Source of the DNA: Rhodothermales bacterium
GTDB taxonomy: Bacteria; Bacteroidota; Rhodothermia; Rhodothermales; JAHQVL01
Assembly: GCA_041391505.1 (NCBI GenBank)
Contig: JAWKNW010000013.1
Coordinates: forward strand, 95,850 to 159,849
DNA length: 64,000 bases
Direction of reading: 5' to 3'
Positions within the stretch are counted from its first letter, which is position 1. Each line of letters starts with the position of its first letter. Shown piece by piece: positions 8,553 to 17,445 of the stretch. Both the position numbers and the translations under genes were made by a program. Under the pieces are notes generated by a model. The model saw only the letters and a program-made list of their open reading frames with translations. It did not search any database and was not told the DNA's origin.

Positions 8553-9536
8553 ATGGAACGCCTGGCCATCTTTTACATCGTTATCCTCTTCTTTGCGCCT
8601 CATGACTCGATCGCCCAATCGCGGTACGATCCGCTGGCGCGTCCTGCAGGCGCCGATCCTTCGTTCGTCGATCTGATGATCCGCGACGACGCGCGCAGCC
8701 GGGATATCCCGATGCGGGTCTACCTCCCGGCCGACCGCCAGCCCGCCCCCGTGGTGCTGTTCAGCCACGGCCTCGGCGGATCGCGTGAAAATGGCGCCTA
8801 TCTGGGCGAGCACTGGGCGGCGCGAGGGTATGTCGTCGTCTTTATGCAGCATGCGGGGAGCGACGAGGGCGTGTGGAAGGGAAAGCGTGCGAGGCAGGCC
8901 TTGAAGGACGCGCGAAAGGCTGCCAACGCCGAAAACCTGAAGCTCCGCATTCAGGATGTACACCGCGTGCTGGACCAGCTGCATGCCTGGCAGCGTGTGC
9001 CCGAGCATCCACTCGCCGGCCGGCTGGATCTGGAGCATGTCGCCATGTCCGGCCATTCGTTCGGCGCCATCACCACCCAGGCCGTGAGCGGGCAGGCCTT
9101 CCCGGGGCAGTCTCTGGACGCCCGAGATGCCCGGATCGATGCGGCGGTCATTTTCAGTCCGAGCGCCCCCCGGCGCGGGAGTCCGGAGGCCGCGTTCGGA
9201 GCGGTTCAGACGCCCTGGATGTTGATGACGGGGACCGAAGATACCGCGCCGATCGGCGACATCGAGCTCGGCGACCGGCTGGCCGTGTACCCGGCGCTGC
9301 CCCCGGGCGATAAATACGAGGTCGTGCTCGACGGCGCGGCGCATTCCGCCTTCTCGAGCAGCGCGCGGCTTCGCGATCGGGCTTCGCGCAATCCGAATCA
9401 CCACCGGGTCATCCTCGCCCTCAGCACGGCGTTTCTGGACACGTATCTCAAGGGGGATGCGGCGGCACGGGCATGGCTGATCGGATCGGGGCCCGCCGGC
9501 GTGCTGGAGCCGAAAGATCGCTGGCAACACAAATAG
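8553..9536 (+). CDS. Secreted alpha/beta hydrolase (dienelactone hydrolase/PAF-acetylhydrolase-like)
   Basis: A 327-residue alpha/beta-hydrolase with an N-terminal signal peptide ending near Ala21 (SIAQ). The oxyanion segment HGLGGS is at 72-77, the nucleophile elbow GHSFG at 167-171 (Ser169), a likely acid is Asp230 in TGTEDT, and His264 in GAAHSAF completes the triad. The arrangement matches periplasmic lipase/dienelactone-hydrolase-like esterases of broad specificity. The ATG at 8553 was chosen because it starts the signal peptide; the frame upstream is open but unlike protein. It is followed 47 bp later by a TIM-barrel gene on the same strand. Confidence 0.87.
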   Translation: MERLAIFYIVILFFAPHDSIAQSRYDPLARPAGADPSFVDLMIRDDARSRDIPMRVYLPADRQPAPVVLFSHGLGGSRENGAYLGEHWAARGYVVVFMQHAGSDEGVWKGKRARQALKDARKAANAENLKLRIQDVHRVLDQLHAWQRVPEHPLAGRLDLEHVAMSGHSFGAITTQAVSGQAFPGQSLDARDARIDAAVIFSPSAPRRGSPEAAFGAVQTPWMLMTGTEDTAPIGDIELGDRLAVYPALPPGDKYEVVLDGAAHSAFSSSARLRDRASRNPNHHRVILALSTAFLDTYLKGDAAARAWLIGSGPAGVLEPKDRWQHK

Positions 9537-9583
9537 ATGCGTATTATCCGGTCGATCTTCCATCCGTCATTCCGTCCCGATCC

Positions 9584-10453
9584 ATGAACGCCCCTGCCAT
9601 CCAACCTGAACTTCGCATCTCGCTGGCCGAATGGTCGCTGCATCGCACGATCTTTTCCGGAGCGCTGCACCCGCTCGACTTCCCCGTTGTCGCCCGACGC
9701 GATTTCGGCATCGATGCCGTCGAATACGTCAACCAGTTTTTTCTGCCGTCGGACCTATTCGTCGCCGAACTCAAACGGCGTGCTGACGGCGAAGGCGTGC
9801 AGAGCCTGTTGATCATGGTGGATGTATGCGGCCGGCTCGGCGACGCCGATGCGCGTCTCCAGGCCGATGCCGTCGACCGGCACCTCCGCTGGCTGGACGT
9901 CGCCGCCGCGCTCGGGTGCTACGCCATCCGTATCAACGCCCGCAGCGACGGCTCCGCCGAGGAACAGACGCAGCGCATGACCGACGGCCTCCGCCGTCTC
10001 GGCGCAGAGGCGGCCGGGCGGGGCCTGTCCGTACTCGTCGAGAACCATGGCGGTTTTTCGAGCCACGGCGACTGGCTCGCTGGCCTCATGACATCGGTCG
10101 ATCTCCCCAACGTCGGGACGCTACCGGATTTCGGCAACTGGTACCCGGCCGATGAATACGGCGGCCCCACGCCCGTCGGCAAGGCCGGGCTGTATTACGA
10201 CCGGTATCTCGGGGTCGGAGAGATGATGCCGTTTGCGCTGCGCAGCGTCAGCGCGAAGTCGTACGCCTTCGACGAGGCCGGCAACGAGACGAGCATCGAC
10301 TATGCACGGATGGCCGGCGTGATCGCGCACCACGGTTTTTCAGGCTGGGTGGGCATCGAATACGAAGGCACCGCCCTGCCCGAAACCGAGGGAATCCGCG
10401 CCACGAAACGCCTCCTCGAGCGCGTCATCGGCCGGCAGGAACGCGGGATGTAG
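9584..10453 (+). CDS. TIM-barrel sugar phosphate isomerase/epimerase family protein (second copy)
   Basis: A 289-residue xylose-isomerase-like TIM barrel, unlike the protein at 1309-2136 in detail. Expected metal ligands are Glu153 in VLVENHGG, Asp182 in TLPDFGNW and Glu259 or Glu261 in GIEYEG. The start at 9584 gives a normal family N-terminus (LRISLAEWSLH, the first strand). It has no export signal. It may act on a keto sugar made by one of the Gfo/Idh enzymes, but nothing fixes the substrate. The gene ends directly at a large heptamer inverted repeat that separates it from the convergent xylulokinase gene. Confidence 0.86.
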   Translation: MNAPAIQPELRISLAEWSLHRTIFSGALHPLDFPVVARRDFGIDAVEYVNQFFLPSDLFVAELKRRADGEGVQSLLIMVDVCGRLGDADARLQADAVDRHLRWLDVAAALGCYAIRINARSDGSAEEQTQRMTDGLRRLGAEAAGRGLSVLVENHGGFSSHGDWLAGLMTSVDLPNVGTLPDFGNWYPADEYGGPTPVGKAGLYYDRYLGVGEMMPFALRSVSAKSYAFDEAGNETSIDYARMAGVIAHHGFSGWVGIEYEGTALPETEGIRATKRLLERVIGRQERGM

Positions 10454-10454
10454 G

Positions 10455-10609
10455 GGGGTGGGGGGATGCAAGATTTAGGGGGATGCAAGATGCAGGATGC
10501 AGGATGTACTCGAGATATCTCCAATATCCTGCATCCAACATCCTGCATCCAACTTCCTGCATCCCACTTCCCGCTTCCTGCATCCAACATCCCGCATCCC
10601 CCCATCCCT
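10455..10609. repeat. GGATGCA/TCCTGCA heptamer inverted repeat between convergent genes
   Basis: The left arm (about 10463-10507) holds heptamers such as GGATGCA and AGATGCA. The right arm (about 10525-10600) holds TCCTGCA, TCCAACA, TCCCACT and TCCCGCA in unbroken seven-base phase. The loop contains the 10-bp palindrome GAGATATCTC. The element begins at the stop codon of the TIM-barrel gene and ends at the stop codon of xylulokinase, so it is the whole intergenic space. A two-way terminator role is plausible. Confidence 0.92.
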
Positions 10610-12109
10610 TCACGCCATACCGGACAGCGTGTCGTTGATTGGTTTCAGCGCGGGATACAGCGCCCGGTACTGGTCGTAGTAGAGCGCGTAGGCGGCCACG
10701 GATTCTTCGCGGCAGGGGGTGCTTCCGGTGATCCGGATGCATGACCGGGCGGCGGTGTCGACATCCGGCCACGCGCCGGCGCCCACGCCGGCCAGCAGCG
10801 CCGCCCCGTAGGCCGCGCCTTCGGTCGTGTTCACCGTCACCAGCTCTGCCCCGAGGATGTCGGCCAGGATCTGACGCCAGACGGCGGACTTTGCGCCGCC
10901 GCCCGAGATGCGTACCTGACGCGGCGCCGGCAACCCCGAGGTACGTAGCAGCTCGAAGCTGTCCTTCAGCCCGAAACCGACGCCTTCCAGCACCGAACGC
11001 GTCATGTGGTTTCGGGTGTGTCGGACGGTCAGCCCGACGTAGGCGCCCCGCGCGTACGGGTCGGGATGCGGGGTGCGTTCCCCCGTCAGATAGGGCAGGA
11101 AGAGCAGGCCTTCGCTTCCCTCCGGGATGTCGGCTGCCGCGGTGACCAGTTCCTCGAAATCGATGCCCGGGGCGATGGTGTCGCGATGCCAGCGCAGGCT
11201 GCCCGCCGCCGAGAGCATCACGCCCATCATGTGCCATCTGCCGGGAACGGCGTGGCAGAAACCATGCAGCCGGCCCTCCGGCTCGATCGCCGGCTGGTTC
11301 GCGCTGGCGAACACCACGCCGGACGTCCCCAGCGTCAGCGCCACGATGCCTTCCTCGACCGCCCCGACGCCGACGGCCTGCGCCGCCTGGTCGCCGCCCC
11401 CGCCCACGACGGGGATGCCGGCGGGAATCCCGAGCACCGCCGCCGCGTCGGCGGAAACGCGGCCGGTGATCTCCGGACCCTCATGCGTGTCCGGCAGCCA
11501 GTGGCGCGGGATGTCGAGTGCTTCCAGGACGTCGGGCGACCAGTCGCGGCTGCGGACATCGAGCAGGAGCGTGCCTGCGGCGCCGGCGCGGTCGGTGGCG
11601 TAGTCGCCTGTGAGCCGGTAGCGGACATAGTCTTTCGGCAGCAGCATCTGGGCGATGCGGCTGTAATGCTCCGGCTCGTTGTTGCGCACCCAGAGCACCT
11701 TGGGGGCGGTGAAGCCGGTCAGGGCGTCGTTTCCGGTGAGCTGGATCAGCCGTTCTTTGCCCACGCGCTCGCGGATTTCGTCGCACTCAGCGCCGGTGCG
11801 CTGATCGTTCCAGAGCAGCGCCGGCCGGATCACCTCGCCGTGCGCATCCAGCAGCACCAGGCCGTGCATCTGTCCCGTCAAGCCGATGCCGGCGATCTCC
11901 TTCGGGTCGATGCCTGTCTTTCCGATCACCGCGCGCACGCTGTCGACCGTACCCTTCCACCAGTAATGCGGGTCCTGCTCGCTCCAGAGCGGGCGAGGCG
12001 TATCGTACGGGTATTCGGACGAGGCGACGCCGGCCACTGCGCCGGATTCGTCCATGATCAGGGCCTTGGTGGCCGTCGTCGAGCTGTCGATACCGATGAA
12101 GTAGGGCAT
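10610..12109 (-). CDS. xylB: Xylulokinase
   Basis: A 499-residue FGGY-family carbohydrate kinase of normal length. N-terminal phosphate-binding motif GIDSSTTATKA (6-16), sugar-contacting LTGQMHGLVLLD (77-88), ALLWNDQR (97-104), and the catalytic base Asp240 in GGGGDQAAQAVG agree with XylB, which phosphorylates D-xylulose to xylulose-5-phosphate for the pentose phosphate pathway. The ATG at 12109 begins the beta strand with the nucleotide loop. Three heptamer-like units (CAGGTTG type) lie just upstream of this start. No xylose isomerase of the classical XylA type is in the window, although TIM-barrel isomerases are. Another FGGY sugar kinase is the main alternative. Confidence 0.9.
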   Translation of the reverse strand: MPYFIGIDSSTTATKALIMDESGAVAGVASSEYPYDTPRPLWSEQDPHYWWKGTVDSVRAVIGKTGIDPKEIAGIGLTGQMHGLVLLDAHGEVIRPALLWNDQRTGAECDEIRERVGKERLIQLTGNDALTGFTAPKVLWVRNNEPEHYSRIAQMLLPKDYVRYRLTGDYATDRAGAAGTLLLDVRSRDWSPDVLEALDIPRHWLPDTHEGPEITGRVSADAAAVLGIPAGIPVVGGGGDQAAQAVGVGAVEEGIVALTLGTSGVVFASANQPAIEPEGRLHGFCHAVPGRWHMMGVMLSAAGSLRWHRDTIAPGIDFEELVTAAADIPEGSEGLLFLPYLTGERTPHPDPYARGAYVGLTVRHTRNHMTRSVLEGVGFGLKDSFELLRTSGLPAPRQVRISGGGAKSAVWRQILADILGAELVTVNTTEGAAYGAALLAGVGAGAWPDVDTAARSCIRITGSTPCREESVAAYALYYDQYRALYPALKPINDTLSGMA

Positions 12110-12157
12110 GGAGGGCAGGTTGCAGGTTACGGGTGAGAATAGCACTTCTTTTCCTTT

Positions 12158-12186
12158 CGTCATCCCCAACCTGATCGGGGATGACG
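12158..12186. repeat. Perfect 10-bp stem hairpin between xylB and the S9 peptidase gene
   Basis: CGTCATCCCC and GGGGATGACG flank a nine-base loop. The GTCATC end resembles the outer arms of the elements at 60571 and 60852 and is typical of dispersed intergenic repeats. There is no T-tract, so it is probably not a classical terminator. It lies 29 bp downstream of the S9 peptidase stop. Confidence 0.75.
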
Positions 12187-12214
12187 AGCCACGAGGCAAC
12201 AGGCAAGGCTCAAA

Positions 12215-15037
12215 CTACTTCGCGGTCTCCAGTTCGAGACCGAGCGTTTTTCCCTTCATGGTGGCGGGTATGCCCTCGCTCATCCAGGCTGGCTCCGGGG
12301 CGTCCAGGAGGTAATGATCGAAAAACTGCTGCATCCGGATCGCGAAGTCGCGTTTGTTCGGGTATTTCTGGAGGCCGTGCGGTTCGCCGTTGTAGTTGAG
12401 CATCCAGACCGGCTTCCCGAGCCGGCGGAGGGCGACAAAAAACTCGATGCCCTGGTACCACGGCACGGCGCCGTCGGCGTCGTTGTGCATCATCAGCAGG
12501 GGTGTCTCGATCTTGTCCGCCTGAAACAGGGGCGAGTTGTCGATGTAGCGGAGCGGGTAGTCCCAGAGCGTCCCGCCGATCCGGCTCTGGGTGCGCTCGT
12601 ACTGGAACATGCGGCTCATGCCTGTCTCCCACCGGATGCCGCCATAGGCGCTCGTCATGTTGGACACGGGCGCGCCGGCCTCGGCGGCTCGGAAGATGTT
12701 GGTTTCCGTGATCATGTAGGCGATCTGGTACCCGCCCCAGCTGTGCCCCTGGACGCCGATCCGCTCCGGATCGACAAAGCCGGCCGCGATGAGGCTCGTC
12801 ACGCCCGGGATCACCGCGTTCAGTGCACTCTCGCCGGGGTATCCGATCCGGTAGACGATGTCCGGCACGAACACCAGGTACCCGCGGCTCGCGTAGAACG
12901 TAAAGTTGATGGACGAGCGGCTGGTGGCCGGCGCGTTGTGGGCGTTGAGGTTGTCCGACATCCGCTCATAAAAATAGACCATCATCGGGTATTTCTTCGA
13001 GGGATCGAAATCCTCTGGTTTGTAGAGGATGCCTTCGAGCGGCAGACCGTCATTCGAGGTCCAGGAAACCAGTTCCGCCGTGCCCCAGCGATAGCCGGCC
13101 TGCTGCGGATTGGCGTCGCTGACCTTGCGCGGGTCGCCGAGGCTGAGATTGCTCGCCCACAGGTCGGGGAATTCGCCGAAGTTCTCGCGGGAATACAGCA
13201 ACCGTTCCGCGTCGCGCGCCTTCACCGGCGTGCCGAAGCGCCATCCTCCCATGACGAGCGGCGCCGGCCGCTGGCTTTTGCGGGCGTCGAGCCGGTAGAA
13301 GCCGCCGTCCTTCGTCGTTTCGTCGAATGCACTCAGCAGGATAGGCGCGGCGAGATCGACGGCCGGCATGTCGGGGTCCAGCCGGATGGCGCGCAAGCGC
13401 AGGTGCGCTTCCCGCCCGAGGCCGGCGGTGAGGTTTACCGGTGCGTCCTGGCCGTCGGGGTCGACGGACCAGACATCGTTTTTGTCGTACACGAGGAATG
13501 CCGCGTCGTCCGTCGACCAGCCCGCCGAGCCGTAAGGGGAGGGCGCCATCGGACGATCGTTCGTCTCGTCGTCGACCGGAAAGGGGATGCCGGCCGTCAG
13601 GTTCACGACACGACCGCCCTCGACGCTCCGGCCAAACCAGTGCCGGGCCTTTCCATCCCACCAGTAGACATACTTCGCAGCCGGCGACAGCGCGGCGCGC
13701 GACCCGATTTGCATCGCCACCATCTCGCGGCGGCCGGTGCCGACATCGATGAGGTAGGCATCGTAATAGGAATCGTCCCACGAAACCAGCTGGCGGTACG
13801 GGATATCCGACAGGCCGATCGCCACGTCCGCATCGCCCCGGTCACCAACCGTGACATCCGGCACGACGGCGGTGCCCAGCTGGACGATACGGCGCGCTTC
13901 CAATAGCACGACCGCTGTGTAGGCGCGTTTGAGTTCTCGATCCCGCTGAACCAGCTGCATCGGCTGGAGGAGCGGGTCCCGCCAGTTCCATACGTCGAGC
14001 CGGGGCTGCTCTTCATCGAGCGGCTCTTCTTCAGGTTCGGGCGCGGGGCGGGGGGCAGTGCCAAAGAGAAGGCGGGAGCCCGATTCGGAAAACGCCGGCT
14101 CCCGATCCACGCTCACCCACCAGTCCGCCGGCATCCCCGCGGAGTCCGCCGCCGCCAGCGCCTCGACGCCGCCGGCGGGTGTCCACCGGTAGAGCGTGAA
14201 GCCGGGCTGATCGGCGTCGAAGTCGTCGCGGTTCGACAAAAACGCGAGCTGCTCGCCGGCCTTGTCGAACACCGGTTTTTCGTAGTCGCCGGGGCCGGCC
14301 AGGATGGGCGTCACGACGCCCGTGGCCGTTTCTATCACCGACAGGCCGTCGTGCGAGCCGTCTTTCGTCTCGGTGGCCGCGGCCAACCAGCGGCCGTCCG
14401 GAGAAAAGGCATAGGCGAGCACATCGTCGATCACGGTTTCGTCCGCCGTTTCCAGACGGCGAAGCACGAGGGGCTTGCCGGCCTGGCGCTCCTTTTTACT
14501 GGACGAAGGCTTCGCCGCGGTCGTGTCGGTTTTCGCCGAATCCGGGCTGGCCTCGGGGGCGTCGGCCAGGAGGTACGCGACCCAGCCGGCGGCTTTTTCG
14601 GGCAGCTTATAGGACGTCACGCCCGGGATGCGCACGACCGCGCCGGTCGCGGTGTCCAGCAGGCCGAGATCGTCTCGAGGGAGGTCATCCCCCTTTTTGC
14701 CGGCGCGTTTGGCGGCGCGGACGGAATCGAGCGGCGGTTTGATGAGGAAGGCCACGTACTGCGCGTCCTCCGTGAACGCGGCGTTGTCCGCGAACGGGAT
14801 CGTATGCGAGGCGTTGCCGTCGAGCGCGTCCACGACGAGGCGGGAATCGCCGTCCTCCGGCGCCAGCGTATGCAGTGCCCATCTGCCGTCGTTCGAGAGC
14901 GCCCGCGAGGTGATGCGGTTCCAGACGTCGTAGGCGTCGTGGTCGAGCGGCCGGCGGTCGGACTGGCCAAAAAGTACGGTAGGATGCGCGAGCGCGAGCA
15001 CAAAAAGCCCGATGGCGGCGCCTCTAAAAAAACGCAT
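12215..15037 (-). CDS. Secreted S9-family prolyl oligopeptidase-like peptidase
   Basis: A 940-residue exported serine peptidase. The signal peptide (residues 1-24, ending VLFGQ) is followed by a long WD40/DPP-like beta-propeller region and a C-terminal alpha/beta hydrolase domain from about 700. The catalytic triad is Ser766 in GHSWGG, Asp855 in HNDADGAV and His887 in GEPHGL. Family members cleave short peptides, often after proline or alanine, in the periplasm. The start at 15037 places the signal peptide correctly; the frame extends upstream without protein-like features. An acidic/Ser-rich insert near 200-215 (SPDSAKTDTTAAKPSSSKK) is unusual but probably a surface loop. It is divergent from the zinc dehydrogenase gene. 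Confidence 0.93.
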   Translation of the reverse strand: MRFFRGAAIGLFVLALAHPTVLFGQSDRRPLDHDAYDVWNRITSRALSNDGRWALHTLAPEDGDSRLVVDALDGNASHTIPFADNAAFTEDAQYVAFLIKPPLDSVRAAKRAGKKGDDLPRDDLGLLDTATGAVVRIPGVTSYKLPEKAAGWVAYLLADAPEASPDSAKTDTTAAKPSSSKKERQAGKPLVLRRLETADETVIDDVLAYAFSPDGRWLAAATETKDGSHDGLSVIETATGVVTPILAGPGDYEKPVFDKAGEQLAFLSNRDDFDADQPGFTLYRWTPAGGVEALAAADSAGMPADWWVSVDREPAFSESGSRLLFGTAPRPAPEPEEEPLDEEQPRLDVWNWRDPLLQPMQLVQRDRELKRAYTAVVLLEARRIVQLGTAVVPDVTVGDRGDADVAIGLSDIPYRQLVSWDDSYYDAYLIDVGTGRREMVAMQIGSRAALSPAAKYVYWWDGKARHWFGRSVEGGRVVNLTAGIPFPVDDETNDRPMAPSPYGSAGWSTDDAAFLVYDKNDVWSVDPDGQDAPVNLTAGLGREAHLRLRAIRLDPDMPAVDLAAPILLSAFDETTKDGGFYRLDARKSQRPAPLVMGGWRFGTPVKARDAERLLYSRENFGEFPDLWASNLSLGDPRKVSDANPQQAGYRWGTAELVSWTSNDGLPLEGILYKPEDFDPSKKYPMMVYFYERMSDNLNAHNAPATSRSSINFTFYASRGYLVFVPDIVYRIGYPGESALNAVIPGVTSLIAAGFVDPERIGVQGHSWGGYQIAYMITETNIFRAAEAGAPVSNMTSAYGGIRWETGMSRMFQYERTQSRIGGTLWDYPLRYIDNSPLFQADKIETPLLMMHNDADGAVPWYQGIEFFVALRRLGKPVWMLNYNGEPHGLQKYPNKRDFAIRMQQFFDHYLLDAPEPAWMSEGIPATMKGKTLGLELETAK

Positions 15038-15133
15038 GCTATAAGCGGGTTGGGTGGGATCGGGATGCGAGCAGGAATATATCGCGCCGTGCCGATTAAT
15101 GCGCGCCCCGTGCGCCAAACGGGCCGGCTTCGA

Positions 15134-15159
15134 TTGCACTTCAAAAGATCCTATATTGG
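15134..15159 (+). promoter_or_regulatory. Possible promoter for the zinc dehydrogenase gene
   Basis: TTG at 15134-15136 and TATATTGG at 15152-15159, 18 bases start to start, lie 38 bp before the ATG at 15197. The same pair with the same spacing is seen at 56234-56259. The second box is one base off the Bacteroidota TAnnTTTG pattern. Assigned by eye. Confidence 0.4.
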
Positions 15160-15196
15160 AGGCCGATCACCCTGTATCCGCATCCCCTGCTACCCG

Positions 15197-16210
15197 ATGA
15201 AATCGATCGTCCTCGAGGCCCCCGGTCAGTTTCGGTTTGATGAACGTCCCGATCCGAGCCCGAAAGGGAGCGGCGACGCGCTCGTCCGGGTGCGACGGAT
15301 CGGGGTGTGCGGCACCGACCTGCACGCCTATCGGGGTGATCAGCCGTTTTTCGCGTATCCGCGGGTGCTGGGTCACGAACTCGGCGTCGAAGTCGTCGCA
15401 AGCGCCAGCGATCGGGTTCGGCCGGGCGACTACGGCGCGGTGGAGCCCTACCTGCATTGCGGCGTATGCCGGCCCTGCCGCGAGGGCCGCACCAACTGCT
15501 GTTCGAAGCTTTCCGTGCTGGGCGTCCACCAGGACGGCGGCCTGTGCGATTACCTCGTGGTCCCGGCGTCCAAGCTCCACGTCTCCGCCATGTTGCCGCT
15601 GGAGCATCTTGCGCTGGTGGAGATGCTGGGCATCGGGGCGCACGCGGTGGCGCGCGCCGGCATCACCGCGCAGGATCAGGTGCTGGTGATCGGGGCCGGT
15701 CCCATCGGGCTCTCCGCCATCCAGTTTGCCCGCCTGGTCGGCGCCGATGTCGTGGTGATGGAGACGAACCCGGACCGCATGGCGTTCTGCAAGCGGTTCA
15801 TGGACGTGCGCGGCTGCGTCGCCGCCGGCGACGACGCCGAGCGGTGCCTCCGCGAACAGTTCGACGGCGACCTGCCCGGCGTCGTCCTCGACGCCACCGG
15901 AAACCGGCATGCCATGGCGAACGCGTTTTCGCTGGTCGACTCGGGCGGGAGACTCGTCTTGATCGGCCTCTTCATCGGCGAGCTGGCGTTCTACGATCCC
16001 GAATTTCATCGCAAGGAGCTCACGCTCCTCAGCAGCCGCAACGCCACCGCCGCCGACTTCGCCTATGTGATCCGGATGCTCGAATCGGGCAAGATCAACC
16101 TGAACCCGTGGATCACGCACCGCGTGGGGTTCGACGACGTCATCGACGCCTTTCCCACGTTTGTCGATCCGGCGGAAGGCGTGATCAAGGCCATGATCGA
16201 CCTCGATTGA
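15197..16210 (+). CDS. Zinc-dependent alcohol/polyol dehydrogenase (MDR family)
   Basis: A 337-residue medium-chain dehydrogenase. The catalytic zinc site is visible as Cys38 in GVCGTDLH and His60-Glu61 in GHE. The structural zinc cysteines are Cys88, Cys91, Cys94 and Cys101 or Cys102 in LHCGVCRPC and following. The NAD-binding motif is GAGPIG (166-171). It resembles L-gulonate 5-dehydrogenase/sorbitol dehydrogenase-like enzymes that oxidise polyols or sugar acids, which would fit uronate breakdown; this substrate is inference. The ATG at 15197 matches the family N-terminus, and the long frame upstream is antisense to the S9 peptidase. It appears to be a single transcript. Confidence 0.9.
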   Translation: MKSIVLEAPGQFRFDERPDPSPKGSGDALVRVRRIGVCGTDLHAYRGDQPFFAYPRVLGHELGVEVVASASDRVRPGDYGAVEPYLHCGVCRPCREGRTNCCSKLSVLGVHQDGGLCDYLVVPASKLHVSAMLPLEHLALVEMLGIGAHAVARAGITAQDQVLVIGAGPIGLSAIQFARLVGADVVVMETNPDRMAFCKRFMDVRGCVAAGDDAERCLREQFDGDLPGVVLDATGNRHAMANAFSLVDSGGRLVLIGLFIGELAFYDPEFHRKELTLLSSRNATAADFAYVIRMLESGKINLNPWITHRVGFDDVIDAFPTFVDPAEGVIKAMIDLD

Positions 16211-16415
16211 GCCACGCCGCGTTCCGGCCTTTTCCCGCCGGCTCCGGCAGGGGGCGGCGACCCCCGGGCCGGCACACCGAACCTCGACCGGGTCCGCAAA
16301 ATTCTGAAATCGCGGGCGAAACTAAAGCGACCGCGTTCCGTTTTTAGCCGCGCTCTCACCCACTTCGTTCCAACCCAAAGGCGGGGGAACACTCCGCGCT
16401 TCAGGTGTCTGCCCG

Positions 16416-17432
16416 ATGCAAACGTCTATCGCCCATTTTCTCGAGCATCACTACCGCCATTTCAACGCCGCGGCGCTGGTCGACGCCGCCAAGGCCTACG
16501 TCGACCATGTCGACCAGGGTGGGGCGATGATGGTGACGCTGGCCGGCGCCATGAGCACGGCCGAACTCGGGCTTTCGCTCGCCGAAATGATCCGGAAGGA
16601 TCTCGTCCACATCATCTGCTGCACCGGCGCGAACCTGGAGGAAGACCTGTTCAACCTGGTCGCGCACGACTACTACGTGCGCATTCCGAACTACCGCGAC
16701 CTGACGCCGGCCGATGAGGAAAAACTGCTCGATCGCCACCTGAACCGCGTCACGGACACCTGTATCCCGGAAGAAGAGGCCATCCGGCGTCTGGAGAAGG
16801 CGGTCCTGAAGGAATGGCAGGACGCCGACCGCAAGGGCGAGCAGTACTTCCCGCACGAGTTCATGTACCGCGTCATACGGAGCGGCGCGCTCGAACAGTA
16901 TCACCAGATCGACGTCAAGGACAGCTGGCTCGTCGCGGCCTGCGAAAAGAACCTGCCGATCATCGTCCCCGGATGGGAGGACTCGACGCTGGGCAACATC
17001 TACGCCGCGCATTGCATCGAGGGCGACGTCAAGAACGTGCATACCGTACGTTCGGGCATCGAATATATGATGATGCTCGCCTCCCTCTACCAGAAAGAAA
17101 CGAAGGAACGGACGGTCGGCTTCTTCCAGATCGGCGGCGGCATCGCCGGCGACTTCCCGATCTGCGTCGTGCCCATGCTCCATCAGGACCTGCAGCGCAC
17201 CGAGGTGCCGCTCTGGGGGTACTTCTGCCAGATCAGCGACTCCACGACCAGCTACGGGTCGTATTCGGGCGCTGTCCCGAACGAAAAGATCACCTGGGGC
17301 AAGCTGGGCGTCGATACGCCCCGCTTCGTCATCGAATCCGATGCGACGGTCGTCGCCCCGTTGATCTTCGCCTACGTGCTCGAACGCTCGTCGGTCGCTG
17401 CGGCGGCCGCGGGCATCTCGCTCTCCGCTTAA
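16416..17432 (+). CDS. speY: Deoxyhypusine synthase-like protein, probable homospermidine synthase
   Basis: A 338-residue member of the deoxyhypusine synthase family. Bacteria lack eIF5A, and the cyanobacterial homologue SpeY makes homospermidine from putrescine, so that role is likely here. Lys296 in TWGKLG corresponds to the DHS active-site lysine that forms the enzyme-butylimine intermediate. In contrast, the DHS glycine-rich motif that normally continues into KHHI reads GGGIAGDF, so that part differs from eIF5A-modifying enzymes. It is the first gene of a four-gene run; speA starts 13 bp downstream, and the later genes make its putrescine substrate. The family is certain, and the product is a strong inference from context. 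Confidence 0.82.
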   Translation: MQTSIAHFLEHHYRHFNAAALVDAAKAYVDHVDQGGAMMVTLAGAMSTAELGLSLAEMIRKDLVHIICCTGANLEEDLFNLVAHDYYVRIPNYRDLTPADEEKLLDRHLNRVTDTCIPEEEAIRRLEKAVLKEWQDADRKGEQYFPHEFMYRVIRSGALEQYHQIDVKDSWLVAACEKNLPIIVPGWEDSTLGNIYAAHCIEGDVKNVHTVRSGIEYMMMLASLYQKETKERTVGFFQIGGGIAGDFPICVVPMLHQDLQRTEVPLWGYFCQISDSTTSYGSYSGAVPNEKITWGKLGVDTPRFVIESDATVVAPLIFAYVLERSSVAAAAAGISLSA

Positions 17433-17445
17433 CCCACAAACGAGA

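Noticed and set aside
11006..12136. Long plus-strand frame opposite xylulokinase
   Set aside because: Shadow of xylB with no family signature.
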